A DNA stretch of 11,410 nt from Candidatus Coatesiibacteriota bacterium (lineage in GTDB: Bacteria; Oederibacteriota; CAKKQC01). Made by a program: the position numbers and the translations under genes. The notes beneath the pieces were generated by a model. That model made no database searches and was not told where the DNA came from. It worked only from the letters and a program-made list of their open reading frames with translations. The stretch is from contig JAHFSL010000035.1 of assembly GCA_023265785.1 (NCBI GenBank), positions 1-11,410 on the forward strand, read 5' to 3'. This document shows, piece by piece, positions 1 through 6,983 of this stretch (position 1 is the first letter of the stretch; each line of letters opens with the position of its first letter).

Positions 1-1106
1 GATTCGTGCAGGCGGTTGTTCAGGAGGGCGAACTGGTTCCAGGCCTTGTGGGAAAGACTGCGGACGTACTTCCAGAACAGGTACTGGCCGATGAACATCA
101 GTGGCACCGGGATCATGATGAGCAGGGTGAGCATGACCGACTCGCGCATGAGCAGGAAGACGATGCCGCCGAGCAGGAGCGCGTTCTGGGCGAGGAAGGG
201 GAAGCCGTCAATCAGGAAGTTCTGAAGGTTGCCCGAGTCGTTCATGACCCGCGCCATGACCTGGCCGACGTGGCGCCGGTCAAAGAAGTTCATCCCCAGC
301 CGCTCCACCGACTGGAAGACATGGGCGCGGATGTCCGTGCCCACCCGGCCGCCCAGCCACGCCAACTGCTTGCCGTTATAAATCTGAAGCAGAGTGGAGG
401 TGACGTTGACCGCGAGGAACCCGAGGACCATCATGGCCAGGAGGTGGTAGTCCTTGCCCGGAATGGCCTTGTCAATGATGGTCCGGGTCAGCTGGGGCGG
501 CACCAGCTGGATGGCGGTGCCCAGGGCCGTGATGAAGACCGTGAAGACCGTGTACCAGGCGTAGGGTTTCAGGTAGAGGAGGATCCGGCCCATGGCCTGG
601 ATGATGTCCACGCAGAACGGGCACCGCTCCTTGGGGTCGGGCAGGAGCCGGCCGCACTTGGCACACCGGTCGGACCGGATGTCCTCGGAGAGGAGCAGGG
701 GCTTGGCCTTGGCCAGCTGGGTGATGCCCTTGGCGGCCTCGGCGAACCGGGCCGACATGGAGTTGGAATAGTGCACGAGGGGCCGGATCTCGCCGCCCTT
801 CTTCATCTTGAGAACCAGCAGGCCGCCCCCGACGATGGGCTGGACCTCGGAGACCTCAACGTGCTTGAGGGTGATCTCGGCCTCCCCGGTGTGGCCGTTG
901 CCCCGGCCGTTCGTGCGTCCGGAGCCCGGCCCGGGCCGCTCCCAGACCATGACCCGGCGATTGGTCACCACCAGCCAGCGATCCGCATACTGGAGGGCGG
1001 CGTCCACATCCGTCCGCAGGGTGAATTCCACGGCCTCGCCATCGGCGAGGGTGGTGGTGAGCCGGCTGGCAAGCTCCGGTGGCAGGGGGACGGAAAAGTG
1101 CGTCAT
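1..1106 (-). CDS. ABC exporter with N-terminal zinc ribbon, partial (C-terminus beyond window)
   Basis: Type I (ABCB-like) exporter, a fused membrane-plus-ATPase protein whose ATPase half lies beyond the left edge. From the ATG at 1106, residues 1 to about 125 form a soluble beta-rich, PH-like region (many VVTNRR/VMVWE-like strands). Four cysteines in two CxxC pairs (C148, C151, C162, C165) form a zinc ribbon just before the membrane domain. From about residue 173 the sequence is a classic ABC_membrane domain with four visible hydrophobic helices and the family-typical stretch RLGMNFFDRRHVGQVMARV. The substrate cannot be told. Start choice: an in-frame ATG at 1130 has a GAGGGG nine bases upstream, but it overlaps the -10 box of the only good promoter, so 1106 is preferred although it lacks a clear ribosome site. 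No stop codon or frameshift was seen in the visible frame. It is divergent from the aquaporin operon. Confidence 0.85.
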   Translation of the reverse strand, partial: MTHFSVPLPPELASRLTTTLADGEAVEFTLRTDVDAALQYADRWLVVTNRRVMVWERPGPGSGRTNGRGNGHTGEAEITLKHVEVSEVQPIVGGGLLVLKMKKGGEIRPLVHYSNSMSARFAEAAKGITQLAKAKPLLLSEDIRSDRCAKCGRLLPDPKERCPFCVDIIQAMGRILLYLKPYAWYTVFTVFITALGTAIQLVPPQLTRTIIDKAIPGKDYHLLAMMVLGFLAVNVTSTLLQIYNGKQLAWLGGRVGTDIRAHVFQSVERLGMNFFDRRHVGQVMARVMNDSGNLQNFLIDGFPFLAQNALLLGGIVFLLMRESVMLTLLIMIPVPLMFIGQYLFWKYVRSLSHKAWNQFALLNNRLHE

Positions 1107-1128
1107 GGCGTGTTTTGGTGGATTGGCC

Positions 1129-1158
1129 ATGATACGCAACCCCTCGCGGGACCGTCAA
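1129..1158 (-). promoter_or_regulatory. Promoter for the ABC exporter
   Basis: Read on the minus strand: -35 TTGACG (1153-1158), 18-base spacer, -10 TATCAT (1129-1134). The transcript would start near 1122, giving a leader of about 16 bases before the ATG at 1106. Its -35 is one arm of an inverted repeat shared with the divergent aquaporin promoter. Confidence 0.6.
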
Positions 1159-1172
1159 GACGCGCCTTGACG
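1153..1172. repeat. Inverted repeat joining two divergent -35 boxes
   Basis: Perfect 7-base arms CGTCAAG (1153-1159) and CTTGACG (1166-1172) are separated by six bases. Each arm contains one TTGACG -35 hexamer, one per strand. The symmetry may simply come from two back-to-back promoters, or it may also be an operator for a dimeric regulator. Confidence 0.6.
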
Positions 1173-1196
1173 GGCAAATCCGCGCGCCCGTAGGAT
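1167..1196 (+). promoter_or_regulatory. Promoter for the aquaporin-alaC-ftsEX operon
   Basis: -35 TTGACG (1167-1172), 18-base spacer, -10 TAGGAT (1191-1196). The expected transcript start is near 1203, leaving a leader of about 49 bases to the aquaporin ATG at 1252. It is the only good promoter seen ahead of the five closely packed genes that end at 6832. Confidence 0.6.
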
Positions 1197-1251
1197 GAAT
1201 CCGGGCCGCGAGACGGACGGACACGACAACCAGACGGGGAGGACGAAACGG

Positions 1252-1935
1252 ATGAGCCAACTCATGAAGGGCGCGCTGGCCGAGGCGCTCGGACTGTTCT
1301 GCTTCACGTTTGTCGGCGCGGGTGCCATTTGTACGGCGGTGGCCGGCGGCGGGCCGGTGAACCTCGTCGCCATCGCGCTGGCGCACGGGATGATGATGGC
1401 CATCAACGTGGCCGCACTGGGCCATGTGTCCGGCGGCCACTTCAACCCCGCGGTCTCCATCGCGCTCTGGGCCAACGGCCGCTCCGGCCTCAAGCTGACC
1501 GTCGTCTATGTCCTCGCCCAGGTGGCCGGCTCCTTCGTGGCCGCCGCGGCATTGAAGCAGGTGTTCCCGGCGTTCGTGACCGCCGCCCCGTTCCTGGGCG
1601 CCACCCTGCCCGGCGCGGGCATCGTGCCCGGCGTGGCCTTCTGGATCGAGTTCTGCCTGACCTTCGTGCTGGTCCTGGCGGTGTTTGGGACGGCCGTGTC
1701 ACCGAAGGGGCCGCACGGGCTGGTGCCCTTCGCGGTCGGTGGCGCGATCGCGGTGGACATCCTGGTCGGCGGCCCGCTCACGGGCGCATCCATGAATCCG
1801 GCCCGGACCCTCGGGCCCGTGCTGGCCACCGGCAACGTGCAGGACCTCTGGGTGTACATCGCCGGCCCGATCCTGGGCGGGCTGGCCGCGGGATGGCTGT
1901 CCGAGAGCCTGCTGATTCCCGGCGGAAAGAAATAA
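1252..1935 (+). CDS. Aquaporin / MIP family channel
   Basis: Inner-membrane channel of the major intrinsic protein family, 227 residues, the usual size for bacterial aquaporins. Both pore half-helix motifs are present: GGHFNPAV (NPA at 65-67) and SMNPARTLGP (NPA at 182-184). Gap-free local alignment with E. coli AqpZ as remembered puts the four aromatic/arginine filter positions at H45, I170, A179 and R185, instead of F, H, T, R. H-I-A-R is the filter known from plant tonoplast intrinsic proteins (TIPs), so transport of water plus small solutes such as ammonia, urea or peroxide is plausible, but this is inference. Start: GGGGAGG at 1236-1242 lies nine bases before the ATG at 1252; an upstream in-frame ATG at 1195 falls inside the -10 box and is rejected. 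First gene of the operon; the next gene follows nine bases after its stop. Confidence 0.93.
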   Translation: MSQLMKGALAEALGLFCFTFVGAGAICTAVAGGGPVNLVAIALAHGMMMAINVAALGHVSGGHFNPAVSIALWANGRSGLKLTVVYVLAQVAGSFVAAAALKQVFPAFVTAAPFLGATLPGAGIVPGVAFWIEFCLTFVLVLAVFGTAVSPKGPHGLVPFAVGGAIAVDILVGGPLTGASMNPARTLGPVLATGNVQDLWVYIAGPILGGLAAGWLSESLLIPGGKK

Positions 1936-1944
1936 TCCCTCCGC

Positions 1945-3165
1945 TTGACCCGTGACGCCGTGACGCCCGTCGGCGAACCCTCTTCCGTGGTCGCCGCCCG
2001 GGTGCGCAAATTGCCCGAGTATCTCTTCGCCCGGCTGAATCGGCTCAAGGCGGGTGCGCGGGCGCGCGGCGCCGATGTCATTGATTTCGGGATGGGGAAC
2101 CCCGATCGGCCGCCCCACCCGTTCATCATTGACAAGTTGTGCGAGGTCGCCCACGACCCCAAGGGGCACCGGTATTCCGCCTCCAAGGGCCTGCCGCACC
2201 TGCGCCGCGAAATTGCGAAGCGGTACAAGGATCGGCACGGGGTGGACCTGGACCCGGACCGGGAGGTGGTGGTCACCATCGGGTCCAAGGAGGGGCTCTC
2301 CCACCTGGCCTTTGCCATCCTGGACGAGGGGGACACCGTCCTGATCCCGTCCCCGACCTACCCGATCCACACCTTCAGCGTCCTGCTGGCCGGGGGCCGC
2401 CCGGTCACCGTGCCGCTGGGCAACCCGGCCAGCCTCTTCGACCGCCTGGGCGCCGCGTATGACGCCACGACGCCGAAACCCAAGGTGCTCATCCTGTCCT
2501 TTCCGCACAACCCGACCGCCACGACGGTGGAGCGGCCGTTTTTCGAGCAGGCCGTGGCGTTCGCCCGCGCACGCAACCTGATCGTGATTCACGACTTCGC
2601 CTACGCCGACCTCACCTTCGACGGGTATGAGCCGCCGAGTTTCCTGGAGGTGCCGGGCGCCAAGGAGGTCGGGGTGGAGTGCTTCAGCATGACCAAGTCC
2701 TACAACATGGCCGGCTGGCGGGTTGGGTTCCTGCTGGGCCGGGCCGACGTCATCGGCGCGCTCATCACGCTCAAGTCCTACCTGGACTACGGCATCTTCA
2801 CCCCGATCCAGGTCGCGGCCATCGCGGCCCTGCGCGAGGGGCGGGGGCCGTGCCGGGAGATCGCGGCGGTCTACCGGTCCCGCATGGAGATCCTGCTCGA
2901 CGGGCTGGCGAAATTGGGGTGGGCGGTGACCCGACCGCGCGGCACGATGTATGTCTGGGCCGGCCTGCCCCCGGCCCTCGCGGCGGAGGGCTCGATGCGG
3001 ATCGCCGAGCGGCTCATTGAGGAGTGCGCGGTGGCGGCGTCACCCGGCGCCGGATTCGGGCCCGAGGGTGAGGGGTTCATGCGGTTCGCGCTCATCGAAA
3101 ATGAGGAGCGCATCCGCCAAGCCGTCCACAACATGCGGCGGCTCCTGCCGTCCAAGCCCGGCTGA
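1945..3165 (+). CDS. alaC: AlaC-type alanine aminotransferase (PLP class I/II)
   Basis: Cytosolic fold type I aminotransferase, expected to interconvert pyruvate and glutamate with alanine and 2-oxoglutarate. The whole length (406 residues) follows E. coli AlaC (YfdZ) closely: DFGMGNPD near 48-54, TIGSKEGLSHL near 111-121, FPHNPTA with N189, HDFAYADL with D217, the PLP lysine K251 in SMTKSYNMAGWRVG, YGIFTPIQVAAIAAL near 282-296 and the carboxylate-binding R380 in FMRFALIEN. The start is uncertain: TTG at 1945 gives 406 residues, GTG at 1960 would give 401; neither has a strong ribosome site, so translation may be coupled to the aquaporin gene, which ends nine bases before. Related aminotransferases using other amino acids (for example LL-diaminopimelate) exist, but the match to AlaC is much closer. 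Eighteen bases separate it from ftsE. Confidence 0.9.
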   Translation: MTRDAVTPVGEPSSVVAARVRKLPEYLFARLNRLKAGARARGADVIDFGMGNPDRPPHPFIIDKLCEVAHDPKGHRYSASKGLPHLRREIAKRYKDRHGVDLDPDREVVVTIGSKEGLSHLAFAILDEGDTVLIPSPTYPIHTFSVLLAGGRPVTVPLGNPASLFDRLGAAYDATTPKPKVLILSFPHNPTATTVERPFFEQAVAFARARNLIVIHDFAYADLTFDGYEPPSFLEVPGAKEVGVECFSMTKSYNMAGWRVGFLLGRADVIGALITLKSYLDYGIFTPIQVAAIAALREGRGPCREIAAVYRSRMEILLDGLAKLGWAVTRPRGTMYVWAGLPPALAAEGSMRIAERLIEECAVAASPGAGFGPEGEGFMRFALIENEERIRQAVHNMRRLLPSKPG

Positions 3166-3183
3166 CGGACGGGCGTTGAGGCC

Positions 3184-3906
3184 GTGATCCAATTCCTGCG
3201 GGTCGGGCGAATGGCCGGGGGACGGCTCGTGCCGGCCCGCATTTCGTTCGAGGTCAAGACCGGCGAGCTGGTCCGCGTGAGCGGGCCCTCGGGGTCGGGC
3301 CAGAGCCTGCTGGTCCGCATGGCCCTGGGGGTCGTCGCCCCCACCACCGGGACGGTGCTGGTCAACGGGGTCAATCCATTCAAGCTGTCCGCCGGGACAC
3401 GCCAGGGCCTGCGCCGCCTGCTGGGGCCCGTGCTGGACGATGAGGAGCCCCTGCGCGTGCCGGCTGACGCCTGGGTCGCCCTGGGGGTCTGGTGCGCGGG
3501 CCGCCCCTGGACCGCCGCGCTGGGGGCGGCGCGCGAAGCACTGGACCGCGCCGGACTGGGCGGGCTGGCGGGCGAGTCGGTCGCGCGCCTGCCCCGGGGT
3601 GACCGGTTCGCGCTGGCGCTGGTGCGGGCGCTGGTGCGCCGGCCGCATGCCATGCTCGTGGACTGGCGGGATGCCGCCGCCTCGCCGCCCCCCGAGGCGC
3701 TCCGCGCGGAAATTGATTCCTACATCACGGGCGGCGGCGCCGTTCTCATGACCGGGGAATCACCGGAGGGTGGGTGGCCGGTTCCCACGCGCGTGGAGCG
3801 GCTGGCCGCCCCGGCCGATCCGCCGCCCGTCGTCGCGTCCGTCGAACCGGAAACCGGGGCGGCGGTTGGACCACCCGCTCCTCCGCCGCCGGGTGACCCG
3901 GCGTGA
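3184..3906 (+). CDS. ftsE: FtsE-like protein with degenerate ATPase motifs (probable pseudo-ATPase)
   Basis: Predicted cytosolic partner of FtsX, 240 residues. The frame is that of FtsE (MIQF start, ISFEVKTGELVRVSGPSGSG, VLVNGVNPFKLS), but every catalytic motif is altered: Walker A GPSGSGQS has Q40 for the essential lysine; the Q-loop glutamine is D85; the signature LSGGEQ is LPRGDR (136-141); Walker B keeps D160 but has W161 for the catalytic glutamate; the H-loop histidine is E192. Family knowledge says such a protein should not hydrolyse ATP. The frame is open, coding bias is normal and ftsX overlaps it by four bases, so it is not a decaying pseudogene. After about residue 208 it has a proline-rich tail absent from E. 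coli FtsE. The GTG start at 3184 fits the family N-terminus; an in-frame ATG at 3211 would cut off the first strand. The symbol reflects homology and context, not activity. Confidence 0.8.
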   Translation: MIQFLRVGRMAGGRLVPARISFEVKTGELVRVSGPSGSGQSLLVRMALGVVAPTTGTVLVNGVNPFKLSAGTRQGLRRLLGPVLDDEEPLRVPADAWVALGVWCAGRPWTAALGAAREALDRAGLGGLAGESVARLPRGDRFALALVRALVRRPHAMLVDWRDAAASPPPEALRAEIDSYITGGGAVLMTGESPEGGWPVPTRVERLAAPADPPPVVASVEPETGAAVGPPAPPPPGDPA

Positions 3907-4772
3907 GTGTCAAGCCCTGGACCCGGCTGGGTCCCGTCGCAGGACCCCAGCGCGCGGCCCGGTGGGGGTTGGTCTTCGCCCTGACCGGGAGCGCCACGGC
4001 GCTCTGGGGCCTGCTCGGGGCGCCCGGGTGGCTGGTGGAGCGCCGGCCGCACCTCGTCCTGGAGGCGTACCTCGCCGAAAGCGCCACGCCGGTGCAGGTG
4101 GACGAGTTTTCGCGATCGGTCCAGGGCCAGCCCTGGTGCTGCGGCATGACCTTCCTGGGCGCCGACGAGGCCCGTGCCGAGGCCGGGCGCGATGCCAGGG
4201 TGAAATCACTCCTGGAGGCGTATGGCGGCAACCCGTTCCTGCGGTCCTTCCGGCTCACCATGTGTCCCGAGGCACTGGACCGGCACGAGGCCGCCGCCGG
4301 GTGGCTGAAGGACCAGCCGGGGATCGCATCGGTGCGGGCCCCGCGGCTGGAGGCCATCCGCTCGCTGGAGGGAGAGCGGCGCATCCTCGGGATTACCCGG
4401 CTGGCGTTCGGCGCCCTGCTGGGATTTTCGGTCTTGGGTTTGTGGTTTGCGCTGGGCGCGCTGGGTGCGGCCGCCGCCCCGGAACTGCGGGTGTACGCCG
4501 AACTGGGTGCGACCCCCGGCCGGATTCTGGCGCGCGCGCTGACGGCGGTCGGGGGCCCGGCGGTCCTGCTGGCGGTGGTGGTGACGGTCGCCATGGAGTT
4601 CGGGTCGGTTCTTGCCCGGTTCAGCGCCGGTTATGCCCCCGGGACGCCGGCCTCGGTCCTGCCGCCCTTCCCGCATGCGGCCGGGCCGCTGGTGTGCGGT
4701 GGCGCGGCCCTGGCCTCGCTGGCGACGGCCCTGTGGCTGACGCGCCGGCGGGGGCTCCTGCGCCCGCGCTGA
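3903..4772 (+). CDS. ftsX: FtsX-like cell division ABC permease
   Basis: Membrane partner of FtsE, 289 residues, normal for FtsX. One helix near 20-42 is followed by a periplasmic domain of about 115 residues with the FtsX-like pattern FLGADEA ... LLEAYGGNPFLRSFRL ... IASVRAPRLE. Three further helices lie near 163-188, 212-235 and 258-280. The conserved cytosolic loop ELRVYAELGATPGRI (194-208) is present. FtsX normally transmits FtsE ATP hydrolysis to periplasmic peptidoglycan hydrolase activators (EnvC, PcsB, RipC types); no such partner is encoded next to it here. The GTG start overlaps the ftsE stop as GTGA (3903-3906), so the two are translationally coupled. Unlike its partner, FtsX shows no obvious loss of family features. 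Confidence 0.87.
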   Translation: MSVKPWTRLGPVAGPQRAARWGLVFALTGSATALWGLLGAPGWLVERRPHLVLEAYLAESATPVQVDEFSRSVQGQPWCCGMTFLGADEARAEAGRDARVKSLLEAYGGNPFLRSFRLTMCPEALDRHEAAAGWLKDQPGIASVRAPRLEAIRSLEGERRILGITRLAFGALLGFSVLGLWFALGALGAAAAPELRVYAELGATPGRILARALTAVGGPAVLLAVVVTVAMEFGSVLARFSAGYAPGTPASVLPPFPHAAGPLVCGGAALASLATALWLTRRRGLLRPR

Positions 4773-4777
4773 CGCCC

Positions 4778-6832
4778 GTGCGGCGCCGCCCCACGGGCGG
4801 ACGGGGCCCCCGCGCTCGGCTGGTCTGGGCCGTCACGGCGGCCCCGCTGTGCCTGGCCTACCTGGCCACCCTGTCGCCCACCGTGCCGCTGGAGGACGGG
4901 GGCGAAATGATCGCGCCGGCCGTCACCCTGGGTATCAATCATCCGCCCGGCTATCCCGTGTACGCCCTGATCGGCCGGCTGGCCTCCGCCCTGCCGGTCG
5001 GCGATCCTGCCTTCAGGCTGAACCTGTTGAGCGCCGGGTGCGGCGCGGCCGCCGCGGGCACGGCGGCCGTGATCGCGGCCGGGCTGGCCGAGTCCACCCC
5101 GGCCGGGGTGGTGGCGGGGCTGGCCCTGGGGTGGTCCACGAATGTGTGGTGGCAGTCGGTGATTGCGGAGAAGTATGCGATGAACCTGTTCCTGAATTCC
5201 CTGATCGCCCTGGCGCTGGCCGCGGGACTGGGCTGGCTGGCGCGCGGCCCGCGCGCGCGGGGCCTGCCACGGTGGGCGCCGTGGCTGATGCTGGCGTACG
5301 GGACCAGCGCCAGCCATCATGGCCAGACCATCTACTTCGCCCCCGCGGTCGCGCTCCTCCTGTGGTGGGGGCGGAAGCGTCTTCCGCGCGCAGCGCGCGC
5401 ACGGGCCGCCGCCCTTCTGGCCGTCCCCTTCCTGCTCGGCCTCTCTGTCAAGTTCCTCTATCCTCCAATCCGGTCCGCGGCGAATCCACTCTTTAATTGG
5501 AATGCCCCGGCCACCGCGCCGGCCTTGGCGCAGTACCTCTCGGGTTCGCCCTACCAGTACCGCATCCTCTACTGGACACCCCTGGAGGTGGCCCGCCGGT
5601 TTCTCGCCCACGTGCGCCTCCACCCCGCCCTCCAGTTCGGCTGGGTCGGCGTGGCCCTGGCGGTGGCGGGGTTGGTCAGGCTCATCCGCCGCCGGCCGCA
5701 CGCGGCCCTCCTCTGGGGCATCACCTGGGGCGCGGGAACCTTCTACTGCGTCAACTTCCTCCTCGAAGGCATTGCCATCGAGACCTACTACATGCCCGTC
5801 TATTTCATCGAGGCGCTCTGGATCGCGTGCGGGGTGGCCATGGTTCTCGAGGCGGCCGGCGGGCCGCGGTGGCGGCGGATCGCGGTGGTCGCGGCCCTGG
5901 CGGTCTGGCTGGGCTGGCTGGGGTGGGCGCACGGGCGCGATGTGGACCGGAGCCGCCATTACTTTGCCTTCGACTACTCCCGGGCACTCCTGCGCGCCTC
6001 ACCGCCCGGCGCGATCCTGATCGCCTTCGCGGACTACGACCTCTTTCCGCTCTGGTACACCCACTACATCCTGGGCATCCGGCCGGATGTCATTCTTGTG
6101 AATTCCAACCTGCTGGCGCCCGACAAGCAGGGGCATCGGCAGGTCCGGTTCATCTGGCCGCCGGGCCAGCGGGCGCTCGCCTCCCGGATGAGGGACGTCG
6201 AGGACCTCCGTCAGGTCGACCTCCAGCGACCGGTGATGATCTCGGTGGTTTACAGCCTGCTGGAACGGGAGTGGCTCCTGCCCCGGGGGCCGGGGTTCCG
6301 GTTCTGCCGGGAACCTGAAATGGTCCTGCGGGCGGATGTGGCCGCCGAACGGCGCTGGGCCCACCGGTGGATGACCTTCCGGGGCATCTTTGACCGGTCC
6401 GTCCCCAAGGACCCCAACACGCGTACGATGCTGAATTACTATCCGTACGGGGACTACCGGCGCGGATTCGTGCTGGCCCAGCAAGGCCGTCACCGGGAGG
6501 CGCTGGCGCAGTTCCGGCTGGCCCTGCGCTGGCCCGATTTCTACGGCTCCGGGCCCGGCGCGACGCACGCGGGGATTGCCCAGGAGCTGATCCGGTTGAC
6601 TGGGGACCGCGATGCGGCCCGCCGCGAGCTCGAAGAGGCCGTCCGGCGCTCCCCGTACTGGGCGCCGGGGTGGCGCGCACTGGGCGCGGCGGAGGCGGAA
6701 CGCGGCGCATGGGATGGCGCCCTCCGTGCCTTCCGGAAAATCGTCGCGCTCGATCCCACCGACGCCGGGGCCGCCGTCGACCTGGCCCGGGTCGAGGCGA
6801 TGGCGCGCCGCGCGGGGGCGTCCAGGCCTTGA
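4778..6832 (+). CDS. DUF2723 (GT117-type) membrane glycosyltransferase with C-terminal TPRs
   Basis: Polytopic GT-C-fold protein, 684 residues. The N-terminal half carries the DUF2723 hallmarks: LEDGGEM with D40 in the first periplasmic loop, LGINHPPGYPVY (51-62), and WWQSVIAEKYAMN (124-136). Many hydrophobic helices run from about 15 to 385, then a soluble region follows, and residues about 556-680 look like three TPR-like helical repeats (for example AQQGRHREALAQFRLAL). Members of this family are thought to transfer sugars from polyprenyl-phosphate donors to proteins or glycans at the outer face of the inner membrane; donor and acceptor here are unknown. The GTG at 4778 is five bases after the ftsX stop and is chosen because the frame upstream only reads through ftsX. 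The position after ftsX suggests a cell envelope role. Confidence 0.85.
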   Translation: MRRRPTGGRGPRARLVWAVTAAPLCLAYLATLSPTVPLEDGGEMIAPAVTLGINHPPGYPVYALIGRLASALPVGDPAFRLNLLSAGCGAAAAGTAAVIAAGLAESTPAGVVAGLALGWSTNVWWQSVIAEKYAMNLFLNSLIALALAAGLGWLARGPRARGLPRWAPWLMLAYGTSASHHGQTIYFAPAVALLLWWGRKRLPRAARARAAALLAVPFLLGLSVKFLYPPIRSAANPLFNWNAPATAPALAQYLSGSPYQYRILYWTPLEVARRFLAHVRLHPALQFGWVGVALAVAGLVRLIRRRPHAALLWGITWGAGTFYCVNFLLEGIAIETYYMPVYFIEALWIACGVAMVLEAAGGPRWRRIAVVAALAVWLGWLGWAHGRDVDRSRHYFAFDYSRALLRASPPGAILIAFADYDLFPLWYTHYILGIRPDVILVNSNLLAPDKQGHRQVRFIWPPGQRALASRMRDVEDLRQVDLQRPVMISVVYSLLEREWLLPRGPGFRFCREPEMVLRADVAAERRWAHRWMTFRGIFDRSVPKDPNTRTMLNYYPYGDYRRGFVLAQQGRHREALAQFRLALRWPDFYGSGPGATHAGIAQELIRLTGDRDAARRELEEAVRRSPYWAPGWRALGAAEAERGAWDGALRAFRKIVALDPTDAGAAVDLARVEAMARRAGASRP

Positions 6833-6858
6833 CAGCACAAGGGGTGGTATGTTAGCCT
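6829..6858 (+). promoter_or_regulatory. Promoter for the speD operon
   Basis: -35 TTGACA (6829-6834), overlapping the stop codon of the upstream gene; 18-base spacer; -10 TAGCCT (6853-6858). The expected start is near 6865. No room for a promoter exists between the terminator (ends 6957) and the speD start (6984), so this is the most likely dedicated speD promoter. Confidence 0.55.
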
Positions 6859-6864
6859 TTCCGC

Positions 6865-6957
6865 ATGCACCACAGCCTGCAGGGCGTTGGTTGGATGGGG
6901 ACCGGATCCTGAAGCCGCACGCGGCGGGCAGCGACCTGGGGTCGCTGCCTTTTTTTT
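6865..6957 (+). ncRNA. Structured leader of speD, candidate attenuator or riboswitch
   Basis: About 93 bases between the expected transcript start and the end of a strong terminator. Visible pairings: a hairpin at 6870-6890 (CCA, 2-base internal loop, GCC / GGC, UGG), GGAT 6893-6896 with ATCC 6906-6909, GCCG 6914-6917 with CGGC 6922-6925, then the terminator. GGUUG (6889-6893) could alternatively pair with CGACC (6932-6936) of the terminator arm. I do not recognise a known riboswitch class. It could instead be a free small RNA, or simply the terminator region of the upstream operon. Confidence 0.4.
6927..6957 (+). terminator. Strong intrinsic terminator in front of speD
   Basis: Perfect 10-bp stem GGCAGCGACC (6927-6936) / GGTCGCTGCC (6940-6949), three-base loop TGG, followed by eight T (6950-6957). 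It ends 26 bases before the speD start codon. It can end transcription from the upstream operon and must also be crossed by any transcript that reaches speD. Confidence 0.9.
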
Positions 6958-6966
6958 GTAACGAAA

Positions 6967-6977
6967 GGGAGGTGGAG
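6967..6977 (+). promoter_or_regulatory. Ribosome binding site that fixes the TTG start of speD
   Basis: GGGAGGTGGAG is a near-perfect Shine-Dalgarno region; its GGAGGT core (6968-6973) is ten bases before the TTG at 6984. This is the strongest ribosome site in the window and compensates for the weak TTG codon. Confidence 0.75.
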
Positions 6978-6983
6978 TAAGCG

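Noticed and set aside
6..1193. Long plus-strand open frame of 395 codons
   Set aside because: It lies opposite the ABC exporter, has low-complexity H/E/G/P-rich composition and no family pattern; it is a shadow of the real frame in GC-rich DNA.
3184..3906. Frameshifted pseudogene as the explanation for the odd FtsE
   Set aside because: The flanking conserved positions stay in frame along the whole protein and the substitutions sit at single motif residues, so sequence decay by frameshift does not explain it.
3770..4777. Upstream extension of the DUF2723 frame
   Set aside because: The frame is open through ftsE and ftsX only by base composition; the translated part is R/G/P-rich and unlike the family. 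The GTG at 4778 is the sensible start.
4631..5959. Long minus-strand open frame of 442 codons
   Set aside because: Antisense to ftsX and the DUF2723 gene; P/R/G/Q-rich with no recognisable domain, while the plus strand encodes clear families.
6865..6957. SRP RNA, tmRNA or a known SAM riboswitch in the speD leader
   Set aside because: The conserved SRP loop (GGAAGGAAGCAGCC-like), a tRNA-like end, and the SAM-I core were looked for by eye and not found.
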